64,000 nucleotides of DNA from Crossaster papposus (GCA_037893245.1 JBAIAA010000603.1:1488001-1552000), one strand, 5' to 3'; shown: positions 37,558-49,960, numbered from the stretch's first letter. The notes: generated from the sequence alone by a model not told the origin. Program-made: numbers and translations.

Positions 37558-38850
37558 GGAGTCCCTCGGTCTCATATCGCACTGGGTATCAAAGCTAAAC
37601 TAGGACCAGTTCCTAAAAATTTCCATGGCAACCAACACAGAGTGTATAGTGCCCAAACCGTTTGTTATTCTTCTGGGAGTCGGTTACGTACACACAAAAA
37701 ATAGATTGCCACAGAAATGTTTCAAATATTTATTCCATCATAAAAGAGACGTCAAATCTGTTATAATTCATCGTCTAGTCTACATTTCTGAGACCATTGG
37801 AAGTATGTGCCAGTTATGAGACATTGTTATGAGACATTGTAAAATACAACTCCCGTTGTATTGCATTTAACATTTTAAACCAATAAGCTAATTTACGGAC
37901 CCGTTGCCTCGCAACTATGTACGTGTACATACCAACACGGCCACAATGAAGACCCCTGATACATGTACTTGTTCGTTGTCTTTAACAACAACAAGAGACA
38001 TCCTTTTCACCGAGATGGTGGCCGGGAAACGAGGCCCATAGCTTTGGTAAATTTCCGCAACGTAATGGACACAATGGCAGTCCTTGTAACTGTTTCCGTT
38101 TAATTAAACAACACACAGCGAGAACCACCAGAAACGGTGAATAAAAGTATCGATTTACAATGTACAGATAGTCATTTGGTATATAGCCTACACTCACAGA
38201 TTGCGAACAGAAAACGAATTATTATCATACTGAAACGAACGCTTCTTTTTATGTATCTCCAAACATTATACTGTATTCGCTTTCTTATCAAAACTGAAAA
38301 AAATTCGGATTATGTTAACATCGGAAGTCTACCGAAATGTTTTGATTTTTTTGTCATGGATTCTAAGGAAATTAAAATACATTTACCTTTCCCCGTTTCT
38401 TTCCGACGAGCGCAATGAGGCTCCAATTTGATACAAATGCAGCAATATGTACACAAATTAAATGAATATCACATTTAATTTTTGAGTATAAATTATAAAG
38501 AAACCCTATATTTGTATTGGTAAATAAACAATAACTTAAAAATTAATACAAGAAATACAAGAGTAATTTTTAGGGGGGAAATCTATATTTATGAAAAATT
38601 AAACATTTTAAGGGGTTGACTTTTGCATTCGTATCAAAATTTGGCAAAAAATTATAACCCTGATAAATAGTGAAAATAAATGTGTGCAGTTATTATTAAA
38701 TAGCTTTTAATTTCTAAAAGTCCCCTCTCACAGGCCAAAATAGGCTAGAAAAAACAACAAAGGCATTGGATACGCCGTGTATGCGCTGTTCATAAAAACA
38801 AATATAGCGCCACCTACGTTAAAAAATAAAAAGTTTTGAAACAAAATTCA
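37558..38850 (+). repeat. Repeat R, copy 1, right part
   Basis: Runs from GAGTCCCTCGGTCTCATATC through GAGACATTGTTATGAGACAT, AACGTAATGGACACAATGGC, GCGCAATGAGGCTCC to GCTGTTCATAAAAAC. Same order as 44825-46052 and the other R copies. No protein-coding capacity recognised. Confidence 0.9.
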
Positions 38851-39600
38851 AAAAAAAAATTCCCGATTTTTGAAATACGCATAATTTTTTTAATTTTGAC
38901 ACCAGATTCGTGTTCAGCGTGCAATTTCCTCTGCAAAAAGTATCATTGTGTGGGTTAAAATGCTTCATAAGTGCTGCATTTCGGGATTTTCTGCTTTAAA
39001 AATCACCATTCAGAGAAACTCAAGTGTGGAAAAATATAGCGGCGTTTAATCCTTTTCCATCAATGAAAACATTTTATTGTTAACGCGGGATACATCAAAG
39101 GGTCTGAACAAAGAAAACAGATCTCTTTCCATTCGTCGACACTGCTATCTCGTTTATAGCCTATTACGCTACACGCGCACCACATAATTTAATTCTAAAA
39201 CGATTGTAGAAAAGACTAGTCTTGTACACGCAGATGCAAGGGCGTTTTTTAAGCCTCGGCCTTGTTATGTACCAGTTTGTTCAAATTAAGTTGAATAAAT
39301 ACCGCCCTCTTGTTAGGCGAATCTAGTCAAGCCTGAACAAAGATCGAGTCGTCTCAGAATCCGAAACCCGAAATGGATAAATGAGTGTTAACGCAGGACT
39401 GGACAATGAAAATTAACAATTTTTGGTTGATCTTCAAGATTTCCGAGTATTACAATAGTTTCCCTTCCCAGATAAATTATAATTACCTCAACCAGCTTTT
39501 TATGGTGTTCTATATGTGCCAACGATTGAAGGAAAACAAACGGGCGTTTCATTTTTTTTTGGCGTTTGATTTTGTTTTTTTGGGGGGGTGGTTAAAAATC
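38851..39600. other. Unassigned DNA after R copy 1
   Basis: Mostly unique AT-rich sequence; nothing recognised. Confidence 0.4.
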
Positions 39601-39604
39601 AAAT

Positions 39605-40031
39605 TGGCGTCGCGCAGGGGGGAGGGGAAGGGGGGGGGGGGGGGGGGTCAAAAATGGCTAGACATCGTGATCAGTAAACATAGATTTTCATGAAGGGTTC
39701 TCGGGAAATCACAAATTATGTCGTGTGCAAGAGGTAATTATGTCGTGCGCACGAGATAATGTTTGTTTTTTAATGTCCCTTTAGGGGTTCCGTACTTTAT
39801 AGGCTTCGTTAAAAAGAAAAGAAAAAAAGCGACGCCCCCTTAAAAAAATTGGCCCCCCCCCCCCCCCCAAAAAAAAATCCTTTCCCCAAAAAAATAAAAT
39901 GCGACGCAAACAAAAAAATGCGACGCCCCCCCCCCCCCCCCAACAAAATCCGACACCAACCCCAAAAATGCGGGGGAAAAAAGGAAAATGCGATGCCCCC
40001 AAAATATTCGACCAAGAAAAAAAAAAAAATA
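39605..40031. repeat. Simple-sequence block with G and C homopolymers
   Basis: A G-rich run (39614-39648) and, 200 bases on, C runs alternating with A runs and AAATGCGACGCCCC-type units (39835-40010). Confidence 0.8.
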
Positions 40032-40259
40032 TCCCTTCAACAACAAAGGTAATAAGAGTCGCATGGCGCGACCTAATTTATGTGATAATTGTTCGTGTGC
40101 TAGAACGATGGTCGAGCCCAACGAGCAAATCGTGGCGTCAATGCGTAGTCCAATATTGAGAATTATTGCGAGTGATATTGATGTGCATCGTGTTTGCCGT
40201 GCAAATGCCCGTCAGTATAAGCAGCCTATCACGTGCAGACATAACGCACACTTGTTAAA

Positions 40260-41213
40260 ATGCACGGGAACGAGACTGCATCGACCTTACCGGGCGGTAA
40301 TGAGCCAATAAGCCCGGAGATAATCGCTCTTCGCACCGCCTACATCGCCTTGAACAGCCTGGCGATCATCCTAGCCAACGCCCTGACGCTGGCCGTGATG
40401 TGGCGAGCCCGCGGGGAGTTCCCTCCGGGTTCCACTAAGCTCGTCATGACCTCCTTGGCGCTCGCAGACCTAGCTGTCGGGGTGTTGACCATTCTTTGCG
40501 TCCCCCTCTCTGCGATCGACCACTGGCCCTTCGGAGATACTGTCTGTACCCTAATGTGCTCCATCTTCTCCCTATTTGGTGGTATCTCCATCAGTAATTT
40601 GTTGATGCTCACCCTAGATCGCCTTGTAGCCATCACAAGACCATTCTCTTACCCAACTCTCATGTCCAAGAATCGAGTCCTCTGCATGACTTTGTTCCAG
40701 TGGATCACTTGCAGCATTGTGATGGCGATCGTCATGGCCATCGTGCGACCGCCAGTGCGGTACAACCACGCCGCCGCAGTGTGTTTGGTCCAACAAAGTG
40801 AAGAAACCCTCGCACTCGATGTAAACTATCTCTGTTTGACGTTCATTATCCCCATAGCCACCATGCTCGGTATCTACATGAAGCTCATCCACACGACCAA
40901 CCAACAAGCCAACAAGATTAACACCGTCAACGCACCGGGCGCCGGTAGTTCCCAGTCCAAGGCGAGCAGCGGTAAGGCCGTTCGAATCTTCTTGGTGGTA
41001 GTCTTAGCGTACACGATCTGCTATCTCCCGTTCTCCGTGGTCCGCGTTCACGGCGATCTGCACCCGCAGGCGACGCTGCCGCCCGTGGTGGATTTTGTGG
41101 GCTTCTGGCTCATGGTCAGCAACAGTTTCTGGAATTTTGTCATTTACGTTGCCATGAACGGTACATTCCGAAAACTGGCCAAACAAATATTACTGGAAAT
41201 ATTCAAGAGGTGA
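40260..41213 (+). CDS. Rhodopsin-like (class A) GPCR, intronless orphan
   Basis: A 317-residue seven-pass membrane receptor in one exon; ATG in TTAAAATGC. A glycosylation site (NET, residue 4) lies in the short extracellular N-terminus. Helices: about 25-48, 60-85, 95-120, 140-162, 188-210, 240-262, 277-298. Family marks: LALAD in TM2 (Asp70), Cys96 and Cys175 for the extracellular disulfide, DRL at 120-122 (DRY variant), CYLP at 254-257 (CWLP variant), and N288-S-x-x-N292-FVIY (NPxxY with Phe for Pro). Phe103 occupies the position where aminergic receptors carry Asp, so a classical amine receptor is unlikely. Ligand unknown. GC-rich coding DNA in AT-rich surroundings. Single-exon GPCRs often occur as expanded families in marine invertebrates. 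Confidence 0.9.
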   Translation: MHGNETASTLPGGNEPISPEIIALRTAYIALNSLAIILANALTLAVMWRARGEFPPGSTKLVMTSLALADLAVGVLTILCVPLSAIDHWPFGDTVCTLMCSIFSLFGGISISNLLMLTLDRLVAITRPFSYPTLMSKNRVLCMTLFQWITCSIVMAIVMAIVRPPVRYNHAAAVCLVQQSEETLALDVNYLCLTFIIPIATMLGIYMKLIHTTNQQANKINTVNAPGAGSSQSKASSGKAVRIFLVVVLAYTICYLPFSVVRVHGDLHPQATLPPVVDFVGFWLMVSNSFWNFVIYVAMNGTFRKLAKQILLEIFKR

Positions 41214-41274
41214 AGGTTATAGCATAACAATAATTTATATACGTACAAGCTTTGATTTTGTGATTTGGTTTTGC

Positions 41275-41280
41275 AATAAA
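41275..41280 (+). terminator. Candidate poly(A) signal of the GPCR gene
   Basis: AATAAA lies 61 bases after the stop codon, the first such hexamer downstream. Confidence 0.45.
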
Positions 41281-41329
41281 ACATGGAGAGCAAGTAAGGA
41301 CAAAATACAGCCTTCTTCGGTTTGGACCA

Positions 41330-41800
41330 TAGAGCTATATTAAATTACTAGAGCGCTAACTCTTCATTCTTACGCGCAGAGAATCCATTCTGCGCGCAGA
41401 CATTCTGAATTCATGTGTGTGCTTAATTGTAGAACATAATAAAAATAGATAGATTGAATTTTGAAAGTGTACTTTAAATGCAACGCGCGTGCAAGTGGAA
41501 CAGACGCAAACAACTTACGCGCGTCATGTAAGTAAAACAAAAAGTCAAGGCAAAATCGTCTGCAGCGAGCGGATACGCACGCGCATTTGCGCTCATTTAC
41601 TAATCATTCGTTTTGGTTTTGGTCGCTTCGGCTTCGGTAACGCTCTGTATAGAATACAAACGCAGATATGCAAATAGCCGTACAAAAGCTGCTGTACACA
41701 ATGTTGAGTTTTCTATAGGTTTGTGCACAAACATAGATGCACCCAGCTCGCATCACTTTGTACATCGAGCCGGTGCTCTAGTAATTTGATATAGCTCTAT
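41330..41800 (+). mobile_element. Repeat F, copy 2, with inverted ends
   Basis: CATAGAGCTATATTAAATTA at the left and its near-complement TTTGATATAGCTCTATGG at the right define a 471-bp MITE. The interior matches 33778-34180, so repeat F is a MITE family. Confidence 0.8.
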
Positions 41801-42262
41801 GGTTGTGACTCATCCCACGACTTTCTACCAAAGACAACAGAGCGTCGCGCATCAGCGCTATACGATATTTGCTTTTGACTTCACAGGTGCATACCTCTTT
41901 GTGTATTTTCTTTGTTTAAAGCAAGTTGCCAATCCTATGAAGGCTGTATGCAATTACCGTAGCGGTTTCAACTCAGTGGATATGCTGTATATTTATAACA
42001 GAGAAAACGTATGCAGAATGTTTGGGGTCTTGCAACTAGATTCATTGCTTTATTTTTTGAAACGCATGTAATTTATAAGAACAAATGTTCCCGCAAACAC
42101 ACTTTTTAAAATCATCTTTAATTATTATTTTGTTTCGAATGATACCAAGGCAATTCTTACCAGATATTGGTGCCAGTTCTGTCTTCACTTTGAGCAAAGA
42201 TGTTTTCGTTTTAATTGGTAATATTCCTATCTCAACCGTTAACTTCGTTGGCGCCCGTTATG
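41801..42262. other. Unassigned DNA before element Z copy 2
   Basis: No gene or known repeat recognised. The last bases (CCCGTTATG) correspond to the R flank at the Z insertion site. Confidence 0.4.
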
Positions 42263-42264
42263 TA

Positions 42265-44301
42265 TGGGCGGCCAAAAGGGCCAAAATCAAAAATATGTTC
42301 ACAAAGGACAAAACAATAGCAAAAGAACAAAATGGCAAGAGGACAAATTTACAGAAGGACAAAATTCAAATCAAACGAAGGACAAAGCTGCAAGAGGACA
42401 AATTTACAAAAATACAAAGGACAAATCAAACAAAGGACAAAACGGCAAGAGGACAACATTACAGAAATACATAGTAAAAATCAAACAAAAGACAAATCGA
42501 CAAAAGGACAAACTTACAGAAAGACAAAGTCAAAATCAAACAAATGACAAAACGGCCCAAAGACAGTCAAACATTTCAAAAGGACGTTTTCACGAAAGGA
42601 CGTCCATACACACGCAAAAGAAACTTTCACGAAAGGACGTTCATACACACGCAAAGGACGTTTTCACGAAAGAACGTCCATACACACGCAAAGGACGTTT
42701 TCACAAAAGGACAAACTTGTTTTTACTCTAATGTCGAACGCTGGGGGCGTTTCTTCAGACGTCGTGTTTATTGTGAAGGAGCCTATTCATACATGTGGCT
42801 CACGTTTTTTTAATTATTAGAACGATTCTCGGTCACATGGGAAGGACATTAAATTGAAGGACGTGTAACGCTGGGTTATGTGGATTTGTTTTCTTTTTTC
42901 TGTGAGACTATTTGCGAGACTATTTGCGAGATTGCAGTCAGTTGGAATGGCGGGGGGGGGGGGGGGGGGGGGGTTCGTTTAAGGCAATTTGAACGGGTGT
43001 GAGCTTATGGGTCTGACTCTCCCTGCCATTCTTAACCGTAATCTCATCTTTCTGAAGAAGGATCGGGAATGGCGAAGGATGGTCGACCTTTTTGGTGTTT
43101 TTTTGGGGGGGTCGGGATGAAGTTAAGACCCATGCCCAATGCTACCAGTTCAATGTTGGAGAGTTGAGCGTCTGATAGATTTTTCACATAAGGCCTTCAT
43201 TTTCAGAGTGATCGTTCTCGTCCGTTTGTTTTGCTTTTTACTTATTTTGCGAGACTCGAACGATCTTTCTCTTGCTTTTTGTTGTTGTGTGATCGTTTTG
43301 GCTTTTGTTGACTCTCCTTGCCATTCTCAAGCTCTCTTAATGTTTCATCGCGGTCGTTTTTTGTTTGTTCAGTGAGGTGTGCAGGAGAACGGGAGATTTG
43401 TTTTGAGTAGCACGTGTGCGCTATTTATGCCGAGATGCATGCCTGTTGTTTTATTACAAAGCGCATGCGCATACGGTCACGGACTCCACTCAGAGAGATA
43501 GTCGGAATGGCGGGGGGTACATGTATGTGGTGGCTGGTGTTCGCTGATTGATAAGTGCAAAAACACTTCATCTTTAAAGGGATCGTACACGTTTGGTAAT
43601 TGGAAGCCACTGTTTGCCACCTAATAGTCTCACAGAAAAAGAAAAAAATCCACATCACCCAGCGTTACACGTCCTTTAATTTAATGTCCTTCCCATGTGA
43701 CCGAGAATCGTTCTAATAATTAAAAAAAGTGAGCCACATGTATGAATAGGCTCCTTCACAATAAACACGACGTCTGAAGAAACGCCCCCAGCGTTCGACA
43801 TTAGAGTAAAAACAAGTATGTCCTTTTGTGAAAACGTCCTTTGCGTGTGTATGGACGTCCTTTCGTGAAAACGTCCTTTGCGTGTGTATGGACGTTCTTT
43901 CGTGAAAACGTCCTTTGCGTGTGTATGAACGTCCTTTCGTGAAAGTTTCTTTTGCGTGTGTATGGACGTCCTTTCGGGAAAACGTCCTTTTGAAATGTTT
44001 GACTGTCTTTTTGCCGTTTTGTCCTTTGTTTGATTTTGACTTTGTCTTTCTGTAAGTTTGTCCTTTTGTCGATTTGTCCTTTTGATTTTTACTATGTATT
44101 TCTGTAATGTTGTCCTCTTGCCGTTTTGTCCTTTGTTTGATTTGTCCTTTGTATTTTTGTAAATTTGTCCTCTTGCAGCTTTGTCCTTCGTTTGATTTGA
44201 ATTTTGTCCTTCTGTAAATTTGTCCTCTTGCCATTTTGTTCTTTTGCTATTGTTTTGTCCTTTGTGGACATATTTTTGGTTTTGGCCCTTTTGGCCGCCC
44301 A
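42265..44301. mobile_element. Element Z, copy 2 (2037-bp foldback, minisatellite arms)
   Basis: Arms 42265-42910 and 43624-44301 are inverted copies starting TGGGCGGCCAAAAGGGCC, flanked by TA. Each arm holds the ACAAAGGACAAA minisatellite and the CACGAAAGGACGTCCATACA repeats. The loop (42911-43623) has a 22-base G run and a 39-bp scrap of the AGGGATCG MITE. Long lysine- and glutamine-rich frames in both arms are artefacts of the repeat. Confidence 0.9.
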
Positions 44302-46052
44302 TAGACTAGCAGACCCTCCTTTTGTGGTGGCCATTGTGCTTGCGGAATGTTGTACATGTAGTTTCAAAGGAATGCTTTTTAGGTTTTTAGGGGATGGGGG
44401 TGGGGGGGGGGGGGGGGGAGGGGTGGGGGTGCGTTAGGTAATAATAGTCTAAAGTGTGTCTTGGTGAAGGGGACTTAAGCCATGTTCCCATTGGACTTAA
44501 TTTTGTTAGAGTACCGCGACTTTTCTTTAGAATGACAAAATTAAATCCAATGGGGACGCACGGTAAACTGACCTCCCTGTCAATTTACCGCGACCGTGAT
44601 GTAAAATGAACAGGCCGAAAGAGGTCGCGGAAGACTTCCGCGCAGCCACGGTAAATTATCAGGGCCGCAATGTGTGACATTCTGCCAGTCTCGAAAGGCG
44701 AATGAACCGTTCCGTCGCGGAATATAAGTCCAGGTGGGAACGCGTGGTAGATTCACGCTAAGGAATGCCGTGGTAAGTTTCCGCGTGGCCGCGGAAGAAA
44801 AAGTCCAATGGGAACACGGCTTAAGGGGGAGTCCCTCGGTCTCATATCGCGCTGGGTATCAAAGCTAAACTGGGACCAGTTCCTATAAATTTCCATGGCA
44901 ACCAACACAGACTGTATATTGCCCAAACCGTTTGTTATTCTTCTAGAAGTGGGTTACGCGCACACAAAAAATAGCAGATTGCCACAGAAATGTTTCAAAA
45001 TTTTAAATCCATCATAAAAGAGACGTCAAATCTGTCTAGTCTACATTTCCCAGACCATTGGAAGTATGTGCCAGTTATGAGACATTGTTATGAGACATTG
45101 TAAAATACAACTGCCGTTGTATTGCATTTAACATTCTAACCAATAAGCTAATTTACGGACCCGTTGCCTCGCAACTATGTACGTGTACATACCAACACGG
45201 CCACAATGAAGACCCCTGATACATGTACTTGTTCGTTGTCTTTAATCATGACAACAAGAGACATCCTTTTCACCGAGATGGTGACCGGGAAACGAGGCCC
45301 ATAGCGTTGGTAAATTTCTGCAACGTAATGGACACAATGGCAGTCCTTGTAACTGTTTCCGTTTAATTAAACGACACACAAAACCATCAGAAACGGTGAA
45401 TAAAAGTATCGATTTACATTGTACAGATAGTCATTTGCTATTTAGCCCACACTCACAGATTGCGAACAGAAAACTAATTATTATAATACTAAAACGAACG
45501 CTTCTTTTTATGTATCTCCTCTGTAACATTATACTGTATTCGCTTTGTTATCAAAACTAAATAAAATGTACTGTTTATCGGAAGTCTACCGAAATGTTTT
45601 GATTTTTTTGTCATGGATTCTAAGGAAATTAAAATACATTTACCTTTCCCCGTTTCTTTCCGACAAGCGCAATGAGGCTCCAATTTGATACAATTGCAGC
45701 AATATTTACAAAAATTCAATGAATATTACATTTAATTTTTGAGTATAAATTATAAAGAAACCCTATATTTGTATTGGTAAATAAACAATACCTTTAAAAT
45801 TAATACAAGAAATACAAGAGTAATTTTTAGGGGGAAATCTATATTTAAGAAAAATTAAACATTTTGAGGGGTTGACTTTGCATTCGTATCAAAATTTGGC
45901 AAGAAATTATAATCATGATAAATAGTGAAAATAAATGTGTGCAGTTATTTTTAAATAGCTTTTAATTTCTAAAAGTCCCCTCTCACAGGCCAAAATCGGC
46001 AAAAACAAAAAACCAACCAGAGGCACTGTATACGCCGTGTATGTGCTGTTCA
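44302..46052 (+). repeat. Repeat R, copy 2 (interrupted by a MITE)
   Basis: Begins GACTAGCAGACCCTCC right after element Z, has the G-rich tract at 44396-44431 and GTAATAATAGTCTAAAGTG, is interrupted by 44479-44820, then continues through GGTCTCATATCGCGCTGG to GTGCTGTTCAT. Confidence 0.9.
44479..44820. mobile_element. 342-bp TTAA-MITE, GCCRTGTTCCCATTGG family
   Basis: TIR GCCATGTTCCCATTGGACTT and its complement (one mismatch), flanked by TTAA (44475-44478, 44821-44824). Repeat R at 51905 shows the empty site as GGGGACTAAGGGGG, one T short of the expected TTAA. Confidence 0.88.
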
Positions 46053-46725
46053 TGATTGCCACAGAAATGTTTCAAAATTTTAAATCCATCATAAAAGAGA
46101 CGTCAAATCTGTCTAGTCTACATTTCCCAGATCATTGGAAGTATGTGCCAGTTATGAGACATTGTTATGAGACATTGTAAAATACAACTGCCGTTGTATT
46201 GCATTTAACATTCTAACCAATAAGCTAACTTACGGACCCGTTGCCTCGCAACTATGTACGTGTACATATCAACACGGCCACAATGAAGATGCCTGATACC
46301 TGTACTTGTTCGTTGTCTTTAATAACAACAAGAGACATCATTTTCACCGAGATGGTGACCGGGAAACGAGGCCCATAGCGTTGGTAAATTTCCGCAACGT
46401 AATGGACACAATGGCAGTCCTTGTAACTGTTTCCGTTTAATTAAACGACACACAAAACCATCAGAAACGGTGAATAAAAGTATCGATTTACATTGTACAG
46501 ATAGTCATTTGGTATATAGCCTACACTCACAGATTGCGAACAGAAAACGAATTATTATCATACTAAAACGAACGCTTCTTTTTATGTATCTCCTCTGTAA
46601 CATTATACTGTATTCGCTTTGTTATCAAAACTGAATAAAATGTACTGTTTATCGGAAGTCTATACCGAAATGTTTTGATTTTTTTGTCATGGATTCTAAG
46701 GAAATTAAAATACATTTACCTTCCT
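46053..46725 (+). repeat. Repeat R, copy 3, left portion
   Basis: Starts inside the unit (GATTGCCACAGAAATG) directly joined to the end of copy 2 and runs to ACATTTACCTT, where a 4.6-kb block begins. The missing right part matches 51364-51780. Confidence 0.85.
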
Positions 46726-47640
46726 TACCAGCACGTTGTCGTGAAAGTTGGTACCTTAATATTTCTACACAAAACCCCCGACACCGGGGCTTTTGTGTAC
46801 AAACCTTACCAGCTTGATCAGACGGTTATTTACGACCCCCATGACAGCGGCCAAGCCGCAAGCCTGGGAGATGACCTTTTCGGGCTTGGACTGCTGACCG
46901 CAGTCTAATATAAGTGCATATACTTATGGTGTACAATTCTATGTACACTGTACATGTACAATTTACATGCGGCTGTAGAAACTATGCACACATGCAAGAT
47001 TTTACTTTGTCAAGCTTCAGGCATTGAGACTTCTTCCACCCGTGAAGTATATTGTTCATACAAGCATAATGCATTGTTTGTGTATACACTTTTAATCATC
47101 AATCGATAAATGATGATTCGTGCAAACCTAACAAACTGAGACAAGGTGAAACGTACAGTTTGAAATGTTCAAGAAACACATTTTGCTTTTTAAAATCCTT
47201 GTTAGAATTAATATAATATTATATAACAACTGTTTTTAGAGAGTAACCCTTTCTTGCTATCAGTTTGTAAACAAGTTTAGAAGATATACGGTGCTCGTCT
47301 GTTTGTTGCCACTTCCTGACGAGGATACGCCGATGGTCATCTCGATCGATCCAACATGCAACAAACAAGCGATTTAAATTCAAATGAAAAGGCGGGCATA
47401 TCTATTTCTATAGGGATGCATGATTGTCACTTTTGAAACTAGACCTAGTACGACTATTTAAATGACAATAACTCCGCTCCCCAACATCGTATCCAACAAT
47501 CGAGGTGTGAGAATACGCAAAACAAAATTATGCATTGTGTTTTTGCTTCGATTAATCCATACCATTTCGAACCGTTAATTATTGGCTAATTTTTAAGTGT
47601 CTCGGTACTTTTTGTGATGAGTTTAGTGTACATGCACATG
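46726..47640 (+). repeat. Element E, copy 1
   Basis: About 0.9 kb shared in reverse with 62426-63495: CCAGCACGTTG end, a 14-bp-arm hairpin at 46767-46798, GGCCAAGCCGCAAGCCTGGG, GACGAGGATACGCCGATGG, ending CTTTTTGTGATGAGTTTAG. No coding frame recognised. Confidence 0.85.
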
Positions 47641-48585
47641 CATGGATTAATGCAAAATAAATTGACTAAACATTAATTAAATGAGGTATACACATGTAAT
47701 TCAAAATGAATAATAAACAAATGGTTACATATCGGATGCGTGTAGCTAAACCCATACAAACACTTTAATTTCAAAATGAAATCTGTCTATTAATTCAGGT
47801 CAAAAAATAGGGTAGGCCATATAGTCAATCTTTTTTTCAAAACAACAGGTGGCTCAACTCGTACGTAGTTGCTTCGTAATCGAAACAAAAACGAAACGTA
47901 ATTTTTGTCTGGACTATAAAGGCGTAATTGTGTTCTCAAAAGAATTTAAACTTTACTTCATGTGTAGGTTAACTGCACTAGTTGGTGTCTAATACTTGTA
48001 AAAGGCGTCCCCTGACATAAATAGTTTTTTTTTCAAACTGTTGCAAAGCATTGACGTCTCCAATATAAGCTTGGAGAAGTCCACCACTTTGTTTCTTCTG
48101 TTTGTTGAAATCATTTGTCTTAATCTTTTATATTTACATTTATTCAGTGGCAATAAATATGAAGACGGATACAAATAAGATTGAATATGAATGGTTTAAT
48201 TGTCCCCAACATGCACATAAGGCCAACATTATGTACAGCACTAAGTTTTGCGGTGTAAATATAAGTATATTGACCGATAAAGATACAGTTGCCATGACTT
48301 CCGTCCGCATTATTCTAGTGTTTGTTTAGGTGTTTGCTCTTGTTCTGCCGTTTTGTCTTTACTTATTGTACATGTGCAATAATGAATGTCACGTGGTGTT
48401 AGTTCCACCAATCAATAACAAGGATCTTATGTCAGTTATATAATTTTTGATGATACAACGGACTCGACTCGGTCCCAACTTTAATCGTTTTAGTTTCCTT
48501 TGAAATCTTCCTAAGAACCTTATCATGTCACGTAAACAAACAAAGATTTGTAGAAAAGAGATGCGAGTTTTAATTGCATATTCAT
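47641..48585. other. Unassigned DNA
   Basis: AT-rich; 48420-48540 (GATACAACGGACTCGACTCG) is repeated at 49590-49680, flanking the VNTR. No gene seen. Confidence 0.5.
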
Positions 48586-48589
48586 TGTA

Positions 48590-49450
48590 TATAGAGGCAC
48601 AGTAGAGCCCAGCAGGACCAGGTAGAAAAAGGGATGCGAGATTTGTATATTAGGGATGCGAGTTTAAGTGCATTACATTGTATATAGAGGCACGATAGAG
48701 CCCAGTATAGGACCAGTTAAAAAATGGGATGCGAGATTTGTATTTGGGATGCAGAGGCACGATAGAGCCCGGTATAGGACCAGGTAAAAAAGGGATGCGA
48801 GGTTTAAGTGCATGTACATGTATATTGTATATATAGAGGCACGGTAGAGCCTGGTAGGACTAGGTCAAAAAAGGGATGCGAGATTTTTAGAAAAGGGATG
48901 CGAGTTTTAGGTGCATATACATTGTATATAGGCACGGTAAAGCCCGGTAGGACTAGGTAAAAAAAGGGATGCAAGATTTATAGAAAAAGGGTGGGAGTTT
49001 TCAGTGCATGTACATTGTATATATAGGCACGGTAGGGCCAGGTAAAAAGAGATGCGAGATTTGTAGAAAATGGTTTTAGTGTTTATAAACATGTACATGT
49101 ATATTGTATGAGGCACGGTAGAGCCCGGTAGGACTAGGTCAAAAAAGGGATGCGAGATTTTTAGAAAAGGGATGCGAGTTTTAGGTGCATATACATTGTA
49201 TAGGCACGGTAGAGCCCGGTAGGACTAGGTCAAAAAAGGGATGCGAGATTTTTAGAAAAGGGATGCGAGTTTTAGGTGCATATACATTGTATATAGGCAC
49301 GGTAAAGCCCGGTAGGACTAGGTAAAAAAAGGATGCAAGATTTATAGAAAAGGGGTGGGAGTTTTTAGTGCATGTACATTGTATATATAGGCACGGTAGG
49401 GCCAGGTAAAAAGAGATGCGAGATTTGTAGAAAATGGTTTTAGTGTTTAT
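48590..49450. repeat. VNTR with compound unit of roughly 100 bp
   Basis: About eight imperfect units built from GGGATGCGAG, TTTTAGGTGCATATACATTG, AGGCACGGTAGAGCCCGG and AGGACTAGGTCAAAAAAGGG. Some units are compound and nearly identical (48880-49070 and 49235-49440), pointing to recent block duplication. Confidence 0.9.
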
Positions 49451-49960
49451 AAACAAATGTATGATTATTCATCTTACCTCATCTTATTAAAATTTAGTCC
49501 ATTTATTATTCCACGCATGCACACACTATAGACCCACTAGTTTGTCCACCAATTAATAACAAGGATCTGTATGTCATTTTTATAATTGTTGATGATACAA
49601 CGGACTCGACTCGATCCCAACTTCAATCGTTTTAGTTTCCTTTGAAATCATCCTAAGAACTTTCTCATGTCACGTTTTCGAGAAGTTTTCCTTTTTTTAT
49701 TTACAATTTCCTCACCATATAATGTGAGCAGACATACTTCACCGCAAATCGAGATTGGCGAGGGTTTGGAAACACTAGGATTTTGTAGCTGCTAAGTATT
49801 GACTTTTTCGTTATACATGTACCTTCACAAAAAAACATTGCCCCATATTATGAGAACAAACGGGCCACAATATTGCGAAATTAATCTACTGACTACAATT
49901 ATGCAATTGCATCCAAACACTATTTTACAGAACTGATCAATATAACCTTGCTCTATTTAA

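Noticed and set aside
39781-40311. Gly/Phe-rich and Pro/Lys-rich frames upstream of the GPCR
   Set aside because: Low-complexity translations of C and A homopolymers.
42264-44302. Long lysine- and glutamine-rich frames (up to 208 codons) in both arms of element Z, and similar at 35854-36390
   Set aside because: They are translations of a minisatellite and occur on mirrored strands; no domain, no codon bias beyond the repeat.
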